A stretch of DNA of 64,000 nucleotides from Actinomadura alba (GTDB lineage Bacteria > Actinomycetota > Actinomycetes > Streptosporangiales > Streptosporangiaceae): NCBI RefSeq assembly GCF_014323705.1, contig NZ_JABVEC010000002.1, forward strand, positions 496,001 to 560,000. The letters run 5' to 3'. Position 1 is the first letter of the stretch; the number at the start of each line of letters is the position of its first letter. The translations under genes and the position numbers were made by a program. Positions 34,886-44,720 of the stretch are shown in pieces. Under the pieces are notes generated by a model that searched no databases, was not told the DNA's origin, and worked only from the letters and a program-made list of their open reading frames with translations.

Positions 34886-36222
34886 ACAGCGCGGCTCGCC
34901 AGGTCGCACACTCCATCACGACCCGCGTCACCATGCTGCTGGTCGGTGCGACCGTGAGCGTCGCCATCGCCCGGGGGCTGGGGCCCGAGGGCCGGGGCGC
35001 ATACTTCGTGCTCGTCACCATCGCGATCACGGCGATCTCGCTCGGCCATCTGTCGGTCGAGCAGGCACAGGTCTGCCTGTGGACCCGGCCGGAGGCGCGT
35101 GCGGCGCTCGCCGCCAACAGCGTGGTGCTCGGGACGCTGGTCGGCGTGCTGTCCGCGCTCGCGACGGTGGTGGTGACCTCCGCACTGGGCCCCGACGTCG
35201 TGCCGGTCCCGAGCCACGGCCTGCTGGCCGTCGCCCTGCTCGGCATTCCGCTGAGCATGACGGTGTTGTACGTCAACAACATCCTGGTGCTGCGGTCCCG
35301 GATCGAATGGGTCAACTGGAGCGGGCTGTGCGCCGGCGCCGTTCACTGCGTCGTGCTCCTCTCCCTGGCGGCGACCGGGCGGCTGTCGCTGACCTGGGTC
35401 GTCGTGATGTGGGTGGTCTCGCTCGGGCTGCCGCTGGCGATCCTGATCCCGGTGGTACGGCCCCGGCTGCGCTGCCGCGACCTGTCTCTGGCCCGCCGGG
35501 AGCTGGGCATGGGCCTGCGCTACCACACCGGTCTCGTGTCCCTGTTCCTACTGTTCCGGGTCGACATCCTGATGCTCAACGCGATGATGACCCACGTCGC
35601 GGTCGGCCTGTACTCGCTCGCGGCGACCCTGATCGAGCTGACCCGGGTGGCGGTCGACTCGATCGCCCAGGTCGCGCTGCCCCGGCAGATGGAGGGCGAC
35701 CAGGGCTCGGCCGCCGCCTTCACCGCCAGGACGGCTCGCCTGACGTTGCTGTTCGCGGTGGCCTCGGTCGGCCTCATGTGCCTCGCGGCACCGATCCTGA
35801 TCCCCGTCGTCTACGGCACGGCGTTCGCCGGCAGCGTCGCACCGCTGCTCGGGCTGGCACCCGGCCTGGTGGTCCTCGGCGCCACCAGGACGGTCGCCGC
35901 CTTCCTGCTCCGGCTGGACCGCCCGATGCTGATGTCGGCGATCTCGGTCACCGCGCTGGTCGTGAACGTGGTCCTGAACCTCGCCCTGATCCCCGCGTAC
36001 GGCATCGTGGGATGCGCCGTCGCCTCGAGCATCGGCTACGGCGTGCTCGGCGGTCTGCAGGTCGCGTGGTTCCTGCGGGCGACGGGGCTACCGCCCCGCG
36101 CGCTGCTGCCCGGACGCGGGGAGATCCGCTATCTGGTGGCGGTGTCGGCGCGATCGGCGGCCGCCGTGACGGCCCGCGTGCGCAGCCGTGGTCAGCGGGA
36201 TCTCGCTGGGGATGACCGCTGA
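34882..36222 (+). CDS. Wzx-type polysaccharide flippase (MATE-like)
   Basis: 446 residues from GTG 34882, coupled to the upstream glycosyltransferase. About 12-14 hydrophobic segments follow the pattern of the polysaccharide exporter family. The first helix has the conserved VTMLLVGATVSVAIARGLGPEGRGAYFVL, and later parts include GLRYHTGLVSLFLLFRVDILMLNAM. It should flip the undecaprenyl-linked repeat unit across the membrane. The last 31 bp overlap the convergent GT2 gene. Confidence 0.85.
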   Translation: MNSAARQVAHSITTRVTMLLVGATVSVAIARGLGPEGRGAYFVLVTIAITAISLGHLSVEQAQVCLWTRPEARAALAANSVVLGTLVGVLSALATVVVTSALGPDVVPVPSHGLLAVALLGIPLSMTVLYVNNILVLRSRIEWVNWSGLCAGAVHCVVLLSLAATGRLSLTWVVVMWVVSLGLPLAILIPVVRPRLRCRDLSLARRELGMGLRYHTGLVSLFLLFRVDILMLNAMMTHVAVGLYSLAATLIELTRVAVDSIAQVALPRQMEGDQGSAAAFTARTARLTLLFAVASVGLMCLAAPILIPVVYGTAFAGSVAPLLGLAPGLVVLGATRTVAAFLLRLDRPMLMSAISVTALVVNVVLNLALIPAYGIVGCAVASSIGYGVLGGLQVAWFLRATGLPPRALLPGRGEIRYLVAVSARSAAAVTARVRSRGQRDLAGDDR

Positions 36223-37106
36223 TCCTGTAGCCACAGCAGCGTGCCGAGCGGCAGCGCGGACGCCCACAGGATCCGGGCCGGCCCGGACAGGTCCGCGAAC
36301 TGGCGGCGCAGCGGGATCCGCTCGCCCAGGCTGCACCGGCTGTACTGCACGGCGGCGCGCAGGAACATCGAGGGCGCGTGCCGGAACCACGCCAGGTCCT
36401 TGGTCAGCATCGCCGAGTAGTGCTGGAGCACCGGCCTGCGCATCTGCTCGGTCTTGCGGTGGCTCAGCCGGTCCGAGCCCGAGGTGTGGACCTGCACCAG
36501 CGGGTCGTCCACGTAACGGGTCAGGTACCGGCAGCCGATCTCGCGCCAGACCATGCCCTCGAACACGTAGTTCTGCCCGGTCGGCTCGGGGAACGGATGG
36601 GCCCGCAGAACATCGGCGCGCAGCAGCCCCGAGCGGTCGCCCGTGGCCCGGTGGATGTACACGGCGTCGTGCCAGGAGCAGTCCACCGGTGCCGGGCCGG
36701 GGAAGTCGTCGCCGATTCTGCGCCCGTCGTCGTCGACGCAGCGTCCGACCACGCCGAAGAAGCCGTCCCGCCGGGTGGAGGGGATCTCGTTCCAGCGGGC
36801 GAGGAGCCGGGCCATCCCGCCCGGCACCAGTTCGTCGTCGGAGTCGACGAGCGCCACCAGTTCTCCCCGCGCGAGGGGGACGCCCCGGTTGACGGCCGTG
36901 TGCTTGCCCCGGTTCGGCTGGCTGACGTGCCGGATCGGGAACGGCGCGCTGCTGGTCAGGTCGGCCATCAGCTCGGGTGTCTCGTCGGTGGAGCCGTCGT
37001 CGACGACCACCCACTCCACGTCGATGCCCTGAGCGGCGATGCTGGCGTACAGGGTGGGCAGGGTGGCGGCGCGGTTGTAGGTGGCGGTGACTATCGATAT
37101 GAGCAT
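36192..37106 (-). CDS. Family 2 glycosyltransferase
   Basis: 304 residues from ATG 37106, giving MLISIVTATYNRAATLPTLYASI, the usual GT2 start; the longer open frame to 37250 has atypical low-complexity sequence. Motifs are VVVDDGSTDETPEL and the DxD-like VALVDSDDELVPGG, with QPNRGKHTAVNRGV between them. There is no transmembrane helix apart from a weakly hydrophobic C-terminus. It is the last gene of a three-gene minus-strand group with a methyltransferase and the Wzy-type protein, and it converges on the flippase with a 31-bp overlap. Confidence 0.85.
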   Translation of the reverse strand: MLISIVTATYNRAATLPTLYASIAAQGIDVEWVVVDDGSTDETPELMADLTSSAPFPIRHVSQPNRGKHTAVNRGVPLARGELVALVDSDDELVPGGMARLLARWNEIPSTRRDGFFGVVGRCVDDDGRRIGDDFPGPAPVDCSWHDAVYIHRATGDRSGLLRADVLRAHPFPEPTGQNYVFEGMVWREIGCRYLTRYVDDPLVQVHTSGSDRLSHRKTEQMRRPVLQHYSAMLTKDLAWFRHAPSMFLRAAVQYSRCSLGERIPLRRQFADLSGPARILWASALPLGTLLWLQDQRSSPARSR

Positions 37107-37149
37107 GGTCGGTCGCTCTCTGTCGTCGGTGGCCGGTGGTGGGGCGCCG

Positions 37150-37995
37150 TCACACGGAGGCCTTCGGCCCGGTCTTCTCGAAGACGTACTCGTTGCACCC
37201 GAGCCCGCCCGCGCAGGTCTTGAGATGGCGCAGCTCGAAGCCCCGGTCACGCAGGAAGGCGAACACCTGCTCGGGCTTGGCCACCTCGAAGGGGTATCCG
37301 CCGACCCAGTCGACGAGGTCGTGCCGGGCCGACATCCCGCGGGCCCGCGGCCCCGCGGCCGGGCGGTGGGGGCCCTGCCGGACCAGCCGGACCGCCCTCC
37401 GCAGCGGTACGTGGCGGCCGAGGTAGGCCGCGCTCGCGGCCACGAGCGCGCGGCGCATCAGCGGGCCGGATCTGTTGTAGCGCCGCTTGACCCGCCGCCA
37501 CAGCCGGCTCTCGATCCCCTGGTCGTTGTAGATGGAGATGTACAGCAGGCAGCCCGGGCCGACGAGGCCTGCGACGGCCTCCACCGCGGCCCACAGGTCG
37601 CCGGTGTGGTGCAGGACGCCCCAGGAGTAGACGATGTCGAACCGGCCGAGCGCCGAGACGGTCCGCTCGTCGAGGATGGAGCCCTCGGTGATCGTCCAGT
37701 CGCTGCCGGGGGCGAACCGCTCGCGCAGCTCCACCGTCGCCGCGACCGACTCGGGGTCGAAGTCGAAGGACCGGACCCGGGCCCCGAGCCGGTGCGCGGC
37801 CAGCGAGAAGAGCCCGCTTCCGCAGCCGACGTCGAGGAACGTGCGGCCGGACAGGTCGCGGGTGCCGAGCGAGGTGACGAGCGAGTCGACGGCGGTCGCG
37901 ATGCGGGGTTCGTCGACCAGCTCGATGAATCGCAGCCAGTTGCTGCCGAACGCGAACCGGTCGCCCGCGCGGATCTCGGTCGGGCTGTCAACCAT
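37150..37995 (-). CDS. Class I SAM-dependent methyltransferase
   Basis: 281 residues. Motif I is FLDVGCGSGLFSLAAHRLGARV (about 54-75), followed by SFDFDPESV and DIVYSWGVLHHTGDLWAAVEAV. It is a small-molecule or glycan methyltransferase; the substrate is unknown. The start overlaps the end of the Wzy-type gene by 8 bp, so translation is coupled. The C-terminal WVGGYPFEVAKPEQVFAFL segment recurs in methyltransferases of polysaccharide loci. Confidence 0.82.
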   Translation of the reverse strand: MVDSPTEIRAGDRFAFGSNWLRFIELVDEPRIATAVDSLVTSLGTRDLSGRTFLDVGCGSGLFSLAAHRLGARVRSFDFDPESVAATVELRERFAPGSDWTITEGSILDERTVSALGRFDIVYSWGVLHHTGDLWAAVEAVAGLVGPGCLLYISIYNDQGIESRLWRRVKRRYNRSGPLMRRALVAASAAYLGRHVPLRRAVRLVRQGPHRPAAGPRARGMSARHDLVDWVGGYPFEVAKPEQVFAFLRDRGFELRHLKTCAGGLGCNEYVFEKTGPKASV

Positions 37996-39382
37996 GGGCT
38001 TGGCCTTTCTGGTGAGGACGCCAGACGGGCCCGTCGCGCAGTCGAGCGGGCTCCTGGCATGGGTCCGGTGATGACGCGCCGGCCGGATGGCGGGCGGCGG
38101 CGAGCAGGCAGCCGAGGGACAGCCAGAACGGCATGCTGATCGTCGGGTTCGCCAGCAGGTTGGCGAAGAGCAGGTTCGTGGCGAAGGCGAGCGTGATGCC
38201 GAGCGGAAGGGACAGGTCCCCGGGCCGCCGTCCCCGGACCGCCAGCCACAGGATGACGAGGAAGACGACGAGGGTGGCCGCTCCCGACTCGGCCGCCAGG
38301 CGGAGGTAGTCGTTGTGCGTGCCGATCTCGAGGCCGAAGCGGGGTGAGCGCGCGGCGTAGGAGCTGAACGTCCCGTACCCGATCCCGTGGAAGGGGTGCT
38401 CGACGGCCGTCCGCAACGCGAACTCGGCCGCCTGCTGCCGGACCTCCCTGCTCCGGCTCAGATCCGCCGGCCCGCGGTCGCCGGCCGTGACCCTGCGGAC
38501 CAGCTCGACGATCCCCGGGAGCATGACGGTGACGCCGGTGCCGACCGCTATCAACGCCTGGTGCCCGCGCGGACGCCCATGGACGAGGGTCACGGCGACG
38601 CCCACGGCGGCGGCGACGAACGCCGCCCGCGACTGGGTGCAGACCATCGCCACCAGGCAGATCGTCCCGGGTACGAGCCACAGCGGATTGCGCGTGCGCC
38701 GGGTGAGCCCGACGGCCGCGACGAGCGGCATCGCGAGCAGCGCCGCGAGATAGTTCGGGTTGAGGCCGAGCCCTTCGAGCCGGCCGCCCATCTCCTCGCC
38801 GGCCGCGAGGGCGTACCCGGCTGCGAGGGCGCCCACCAGCGCGGTCATCCGGGCGAGGTCGCGCGGACGAGGCGGGGCGGCGATGGCAGCGGCCGTCAGG
38901 GCGAGGCCCGCGAGGATTCCGGCGAGGTCATAGAAGACGATCATCACCGGCAGCGGCCCGTCGAGGCACGGCACGAAGCTGACCAGCAGCAGGCAGCACA
39001 TCAGCGCCGCCCACAGGTGCGGAGGCCGTACGGCGTGGACGCCCGCCACGATCCGGACCGCCGCGGACAGCGTCACCACGACGATGGCGAGGATGACGAA
39101 GGTGGCGTCGGCGACCACGGTGCCCACCACGCTCAGTGGGATCAGCAGCAGCGCCGTGGCCGTCGGCCGGCGGAGCGCGGCGGCCGCCAGGACGGCGGCG
39201 GCGAGCGCGAGGACGGTGAGCCGCTGCTGGCGGATCAGCAGGCAGGTGAGGACCAGTGAGCCCAGGACCGTCAGCGCCGGCGTGGTGCGCACCAACGTGC
39301 GCACCAGCGCCGACCGGACGGCCCCGTGCCGGATGAGCACGTGCCGGATGAGCGCGTGCCGGATGACCGCAGCGGTGGTCAC
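37988..39382 (-). CDS. Wzy/O-antigen ligase-type membrane protein
   Basis: 464 residues with about 11-12 hydrophobic segments. The long outer loop before the last helices carries EHPFHGIGYGTFSSYAARSPRFGLEIGTHNDYLRLAAESG. It matches the Wzy_C pattern (HPxxGxGxGxF ... HNxYL) of polymerases and ligases. It probably polymerises or transfers the repeat unit outside the membrane. The first 30 residues are an unusual Arg/His repeat (IRHALIRHVLIRHG) encoded by a 15-bp tandem repeat, so the true start could be further in. Confidence 0.85.
   Translation of the reverse strand: MTTAAVIRHALIRHVLIRHGAVRSALVRTLVRTTPALTVLGSLVLTCLLIRQQRLTVLALAAAVLAAAALRRPTATALLLIPLSVVGTVVADATFVILAIVVVTLSAAVRIVAGVHAVRPPHLWAALMCCLLLVSFVPCLDGPLPVMIVFYDLAGILAGLALTAAAIAAPPRPRDLARMTALVGALAAGYALAAGEEMGGRLEGLGLNPNYLAALLAMPLVAAVGLTRRTRNPLWLVPGTICLVAMVCTQSRAAFVAAAVGVAVTLVHGRPRGHQALIAVGTGVTVMLPGIVELVRRVTAGDRGPADLSRSREVRQQAAEFALRTAVEHPFHGIGYGTFSSYAARSPRFGLEIGTHNDYLRLAAESGAATLVVFLVILWLAVRGRRPGDLSLPLGITLAFATNLLFANLLANPTISMPFWLSLGCLLAAARHPAGASSPDPCQEPARLRDGPVWRPHQKGQAHG
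39325..39369. repeat. Three 15-bp tandem repeats in the Wzy-type N-terminus
   Basis: CGTGCCGGATGAGCN is repeated at 39325, 39340 and 39355 (last copy one base different). Read on the minus strand it encodes (L/V)IRHx units. Confidence 0.8.
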
Positions 39383-39532
39383 CGCTGCGCCCGGCAGTCG
39401 TGTCCGCGGCGCCGTCGAATCGGTGGCGGCAACGACCGTTGGTCCATCACGTCACTCGGCGTCCTTAGGTCGGATGGCCAGATGACCAAGGTTTTGATCA
39501 ACGATCACATACCCACTGTCACGGACTAGATA

Positions 39533-39544
39533 CTACGGGTAGTC
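39533..39544. promoter_or_regulatory. Short inverted repeat upstream of the epimerase gene
   Basis: ACTAC-GG-GTAGT, a perfect 5-bp inverted repeat, sits in an AT-rich stretch about 40 bp before ATG 39584. Just after it is GTCAATACTC, a 10-mer also found before the monooxygenase gene (24910-24919). Confidence 0.3.
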
Positions 39545-39583
39545 AATACTCGCAACGACCATCCGGGATCTTGGGAGCGTGTC

Positions 39584-40581
<998 letters not shown>

Positions 40582-40585
<4 letters not shown>

Positions 40586-41649
40586 CCGGCATGCTGGCCC
40601 CGATGGCGGGTGCCGCCGTCGGGGCCCTGGTGCTCGCCGACGTGCTCAGCGGTGTGCTCCGGCGGCTCGCGCTGCGGCGTGGTCTCACGGATCGTCCCGG
40701 CGTGCGCAAGGCCCACACCCGGCCGATGCCCTACCTCGGCGGGGTCGCGATCACCCTGGGCACGCTGATCCCCGTGGTCGTGCTGGTGCCGCGCTGGGAC
40801 GTGCGCCTCGCGGTCCTGGTCGTCGCGAGCGTCGCCGTCGCGGTGCTCGGCCTCGTCGACGACCTCAGGTGCCTGAGCCCCGTCGCGCGGCTCGTCGTCG
40901 AGGGGCTGGCCGCCACCGCGGTGGTCCTGATCGGGGGCCGCATCGCGGCGTTCGGGAACTGGCTCGACCTGATCGTGACCATGCTGTGGATCGTGGTCAT
41001 CACGAACTCGTTCAACCTGCTCGACAACATGGACGGCGCCGCCGCCACCGTGGCCACCGTGGTCGCGGGTTTCCTGGCGTGGGCGGCGTTCCTGAGCGGG
41101 CAGACCGGCCTGGTGCTGCTCCTGCTCGCGCTCTCCGCCGGGTGCCTGGGCTTCCTCATCCACAACTGGACGCCGGCGCGCCTGTTCATGGGCGACGCGG
41201 GTTCGCTGTTCATCGGCTTCGTCATCTCCGCGGCCGCCGTCCTCGTCGACCTGCCCGGCGGGCCCATGTCCAGGATCGCGGAGATGCTCCTTGTCACTTT
41301 TGTCGCCACGGTCGACACCTGCCTCGTCCTGGTCTCCCGGAGCCGGGCCGGCCGCCCGCTGCTTCTCGGCGGCACCGACCACATCTCGCACCGGCTTCGG
41401 CGGCTCGGGATGAGCATCCGGCAGGTGACGTTCACCCTCTTCGCCGCGACGCTCGTACCTTGCCTGTGCGGTGTGCTGGTCGCCGAACAGCGGCTCCCGG
41501 GCTTCGCGGTGGTCGCCGGCGTCACCGCGATCGCGGTCTTGGTGATCTCGGTGCTGCTGAGGGTCCCGGTCTATCCGGCCGAAGGACGGCGTACGGACGC
41601 TCCCGCCCCGCCCATCTCGACGCGGGCGCTGTCCACCGACCGGTCCTGA
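40582..41649 (+). CDS. WecA/TagO-type undecaprenyl-phosphate sugar-1-phosphate transferase
   Basis: 355 residues from GTG 40582 (ATG 40591 is an alternative three codons in). Ten or eleven hydrophobic helices surround the conserved cytoplasmic motifs: RKAHTRPMPYLGG, LGLVDDLRCLSP, NSFNLLDNMDGAAA, FMGDAGSLFIGF and the HxxHR-like DHISHRLRRLG. These are the Mg-binding and substrate motifs of MraY/WecA enzymes. It likely starts polysaccharide synthesis by placing a HexNAc-1-phosphate on undecaprenyl phosphate. Confidence 0.9.
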
Positions 41650-41665
41650 CCCGGATCCCGCGGCG

Positions 41666-41693
41666 GCACGGCCGCGGGTGACGGCGGCCGTGC
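41666..41693. terminator. Bidirectional terminator
   Basis: GCACGGCCGC (41666-41675) and GCGGCCGTGC (41684-41693) form a perfect 10-bp stem with an 8-nt loop between convergent genes. Confidence 0.75.
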
Positions 41694-41704
41694 AGCCGTC
41701 TGTC

Positions 41705-42964
41705 TCACAGGCGCTCGACGGTGGGACCGGCGCATCGGTTGCGGGTGTCGAAGATGTACCGGCTCGCGCGTTGCACCAGCTCGAAGTCGAAGACGTCGTG
41801 ATCGGCGAGGACCACCACGGCGTCGGCGGCCCGGAGCTCCGAATCGTCCAGGGGGACGAGCGCCACCCCGGGTGGGACGTGCAGCGGTTCCACGTACGGA
41901 TCCGCTGCCCGGACGTCCGCGCCGAGCTTCCGCAACGCGCTCACGACCGCGATCGCCGGCGACTCGCGCAGGTCGCCGGTGTTCTTCTTGTAGGCCAGCC
42001 CGAGCAGGAGGATCCTGCTGCCGTTCACCGCCTTGGATCGCGCGTTCAGGCCCTCCGTCACCCGCCGGACCACGTGGTCGGGCATGTGGTCGTTGATGTC
42101 GTTGGCGAGCTCGACGAACCGGAAGTTGTGCCCGAGGGTCCGCTTGACCTGCCAGGAGAGGTAGGACGGATCGACCGGCAGGCAGTGTCCGCCGACCCCC
42201 GGGCCCGGCGAGAACGGCAGGAACCCGAACGGCTTGGTCGAGGCGGCCTCGGTGGCCTCCCAGATGTCGATGCCGAGCTGGTCGGCGAAGATCGCTATCT
42301 CATTGATCAGCGCGATGTTGACGTGCCGGAAGGTGTTCTCGATGAGCTTGATGAGTTCGGCCACCTTGAGGGTCGACACGGCGATGGGCCGGTCGACGAT
42401 CCGTCCGTAGAAGTCCTGGACGGCCGCGAGTGAGGCGGCGTCGAGACCGGCCACGATTTTCGGGGTGTTCTGTAGGTTCCAGTGTGGATTGCCGGGATCG
42501 ATCCGTTCCGGGCTGTACCCCACGTGGAAATCATCGGGAGCGCGCAGACCGCTGTGCTCTTCGAGCAACGGCAGGAGCAGTTCCTCCGTCGTACCGGGAT
42601 AGGTGGTCGACTCGAGCACGACCAGGCAGCCGGGCCTGAGATGGTGCCCTATTGTGCGCGCGGCCTCCTCGACATGGCTCAGATCCGGGACCCCGTCCCG
42701 CAGCGGCGTCGGGACGGTGATCACGCAGATGTCGAAGCCGGCGGCGTCGGCGGGGTCGTACGTCGGCAGATAGCGGCCGGTCTCGAGCGCCGTCACGAGC
42801 CGGTCGTCATGGATGTCCTCCACATAGGAGTCGCCGGCGTCCAACCGCTTGACGCGCTGCTCATCGGAGTCGAGGCCGACCACGTGAAAGCCGCTGTCCA
42901 GCGCCCGGAGTGCGAGAGGCAACCCCACATATCCCTGACCGATCACCACAAGTCGCCGTGCCAT
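41705..42964 (-). CDS. Nucleotide-sugar dehydrogenase (UDP-ManNAc/UDP-GlcNAc/UDP-glucose type)
   Basis: 419 residues. ATG 42964 is chosen because GGAGGGG precedes it and the protein then begins MARRLVVIGQGYVGLPLAL, the NAD-binding motif. ESTTYPGTTEE, GYSPERIDPGN and KLIENTFRHVNIALINE are family signatures. The catalytic Cys lies in GPGVGGHCLPVDP. WecC-type enzymes make UDP-HexNAc uronic acids by two successive oxidations. Together with the AsnB-type amidotransferase this suggests an amidated uronic acid in the polymer. Confidence 0.9.
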   Translation of the reverse strand: MARRLVVIGQGYVGLPLALRALDSGFHVVGLDSDEQRVKRLDAGDSYVEDIHDDRLVTALETGRYLPTYDPADAAGFDICVITVPTPLRDGVPDLSHVEEAARTIGHHLRPGCLVVLESTTYPGTTEELLLPLLEEHSGLRAPDDFHVGYSPERIDPGNPHWNLQNTPKIVAGLDAASLAAVQDFYGRIVDRPIAVSTLKVAELIKLIENTFRHVNIALINEIAIFADQLGIDIWEATEAASTKPFGFLPFSPGPGVGGHCLPVDPSYLSWQVKRTLGHNFRFVELANDINDHMPDHVVRRVTEGLNARSKAVNGSRILLLGLAYKKNTGDLRESPAIAVVSALRKLGADVRAADPYVEPLHVPPGVALVPLDDSELRAADAVVVLADHDVFDFELVQRASRYIFDTRNRCAGPTVERL

Positions 42965-43265
42965 GAACCCCTCCGCAGTCGAATCGTCCGCAGTCAAAAC
43001 TCGGCTGCTCCATAAGTAGCGCCAGAGTGATCATGGGGAAAAGGGTTGCATCGCTCAATTTTCGGCAAACTCGCCACTTCACGGTCGGCCGTTGTCAAGG
43101 CGCTTCGGCCGGTCAATGGATTTCCTGGCGCGTCGCCGTTCCAGGCGCCGCTGATCTGGGCATCTGTAGTTAATCTACCTTCGTAGAGCTCGCGTGCGGT
43201 GAGGCTTCACATGTCTATCGCGGCGATTATCGGCGATGCTGCTCTGATGTCGGGAAGTGTATGAA
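42965..43265. other. Divergent promoter region
   Basis: About 300 bp between the dehydrogenase and Wzz/CpsD-type genes, with AT-rich patches. It contains the overlapping inverted repeats at 43166-43186. No gene was found. Confidence 0.4.
43166..43186. promoter_or_regulatory. Overlapping inverted repeats before the Wzz/CpsD-type gene
   Basis: GTAG (43166) pairs with CTAC (43175), and the same CTAC pairs with a second GTAG (43183). The arrangement GTAG-TTAAT-CTAC-CTTC-GTAG could be an operator or two alternative hairpins about 80 bp upstream of the start. Confidence 0.35.
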
Positions 43266-44642
43266 ATGGAATTCATCAAATATCTTCGCCTACTCCGGAG
43301 ACATTGGTTGCTCATTGCGGTTTCCGTGGTCCTGTCGGGGGGTGTGGCCATGGTCGTCACCATGCGCCAGACGCCTCAGTACCAGGCGTCGATCACGATG
43401 TTCGTGTCGGCGGCCGACCGCACCACGAACTCGTCCTCGGCCTACCAGGCCAGCCTGCTGTCACAGGAGCGCGTGAAGTCCTACGCCAACCTGCTGAAGA
43501 GCGAGCGGGTGGCCAGGAAGCTCGCGACGACACTGGGCGGCGGCCTGTCCGCCGCGGGCCTGCAGGCGAGGATCTCGGCCGAGGCCATCCCCGAGACGGT
43601 GCTGCTGCGGGCGATGGTGGTGGACGAGTCTCCCGAGCGGGCCAAGAGCATCGCCGACGCCCTCGGCGTCGAGTTCGGCGCGCTGGTCCAGGAACTCGAG
43701 CGCCCACCCGGCGACGCGCGCCCGCTCGTCAAGGTGACGGTGGTCGACAACGCCCAGGTGCCGGCGTCGCCGGTGAGCCCCCAGCCGCTGCTCAACCTGA
43801 TGCTGGGACTGCTCGTCGGCTTCGGCATCGGGGTCGGCGGCAGCCTGCTGCGCGAGGACGCCGACAGCTCGGTGAAGTCCGGCGGCGACCTGCGCCACAT
43901 CACCGGGGGAGCCGTCCTCGGCACGATCGGCTACGACGGCGCGGTGTCCAAGCGCCCGCTGGTCGGCGACGGCGCCATGCACACCCCACGCGCGGAGGCG
44001 TTCCGCTTCCTCCGCGCCAACCTGCAGTTCGTCGACGTGGACGAGCCGGTGCGACTGGTCGTGGTCACGAGCGCGCTGCCCAAGGAGGGGCGCACTCTGA
44101 CGACCTGCGACCTGGCGGTCGCCCTGGCCCAGGCGGGCCGGCGCGTCATCGTGATCGACGCGGATCTGCGCAAGCCCCGTGTCGCGCGCTATCTCGGCGT
44201 CGACGGCGCGGCCGGGCTCACCAGCGTTCTCGTGGGGCACGCCGCTCTCGACGACGCGCTCCAGCAGTGGCGGGACCTTCCGCTCCTCGTGCTGCCGAGC
44301 GGGCCGATACCGCCCAATCCCGGTGAGCTGCTCGGTTCACACCACATGCACCAGCTGCTGGAGGAGGTCCGTGACCGGGCCGACCTCGTTCTGATCGACA
44401 CGCCTCCGCTGCTGCCGGTCGCGGATGCCACGGTCCTCGCCCGCAACTGCGACGGCGCCGTGATGATTGCCAGGCACGGCCGCACGCAGGCGGACGAGCT
44501 GCGCAGCGGGGTGGAGCGGCTCCGCGCGGCGGACGTGCGCCTGCTCGGCAGCGTGCTGAACATGGCTCCGGCCAAGAGCGGGCTGGGCTACGGCTATGCC
44601 GGCGAATTCGAGGGGTCGGCGAACGGCGTCAAGGCCCGCTGA
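43266..44642 (+). CDS. Wzz/CpsD-type polysaccharide co-polymerase and tyrosine-kinase-like protein with altered P-loop
   Basis: 458 residues. ATG 43266 fits GGGAA at 43252-43256; GTG 43257 is an alternative. A Wzz chain-length domain (MEFIKYLRLLRRHWLLI, TM about 17-37 and 175-195) is fused to a BY-kinase domain. The latter has VIVIDADLRKPR (Walker A') and DLVLIDTPPLLPVADA (Walker B). The P-loop reads SALPKEGRTLTTCDLA: the invariant Lys is Arg276. The C-terminus has only two Tyr (YGYAGEF), not a Tyr cluster. It may therefore regulate chain length or export without normal autophosphorylation. Confidence 0.87.
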   Translation: MEFIKYLRLLRRHWLLIAVSVVLSGGVAMVVTMRQTPQYQASITMFVSAADRTTNSSSAYQASLLSQERVKSYANLLKSERVARKLATTLGGGLSAAGLQARISAEAIPETVLLRAMVVDESPERAKSIADALGVEFGALVQELERPPGDARPLVKVTVVDNAQVPASPVSPQPLLNLMLGLLVGFGIGVGGSLLREDADSSVKSGGDLRHITGGAVLGTIGYDGAVSKRPLVGDGAMHTPRAEAFRFLRANLQFVDVDEPVRLVVVTSALPKEGRTLTTCDLAVALAQAGRRVIVIDADLRKPRVARYLGVDGAAGLTSVLVGHAALDDALQQWRDLPLLVLPSGPIPPNPGELLGSHHMHQLLEEVRDRADLVLIDTPPLLPVADATVLARNCDGAVMIARHGRTQADELRSGVERLRAADVRLLGSVLNMAPAKSGLGYGYAGEFEGSANGVKAR

Positions 44643-44679
44643 CCACCACCGGGGCGGCCGGTGCGGGTCACCGGCGGAT

Positions 44680-44712
44680 GAGCCGGGAGAGAACTCTCTG
44701 CTGAACCGGCTC
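44680..44712. terminator. Hairpin between convergent genes
   Basis: Outer arms GAGCCGG (44680-44686) and CCGGCTC (44706-44712), with an inner GAGAG-AA-CTCTC stem (44687-44698), lie between the Wzz/CpsD-type and enoyl-CoA hydratase genes. Confidence 0.6.
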
Positions 44713-44720
44713 CCGGGGGG

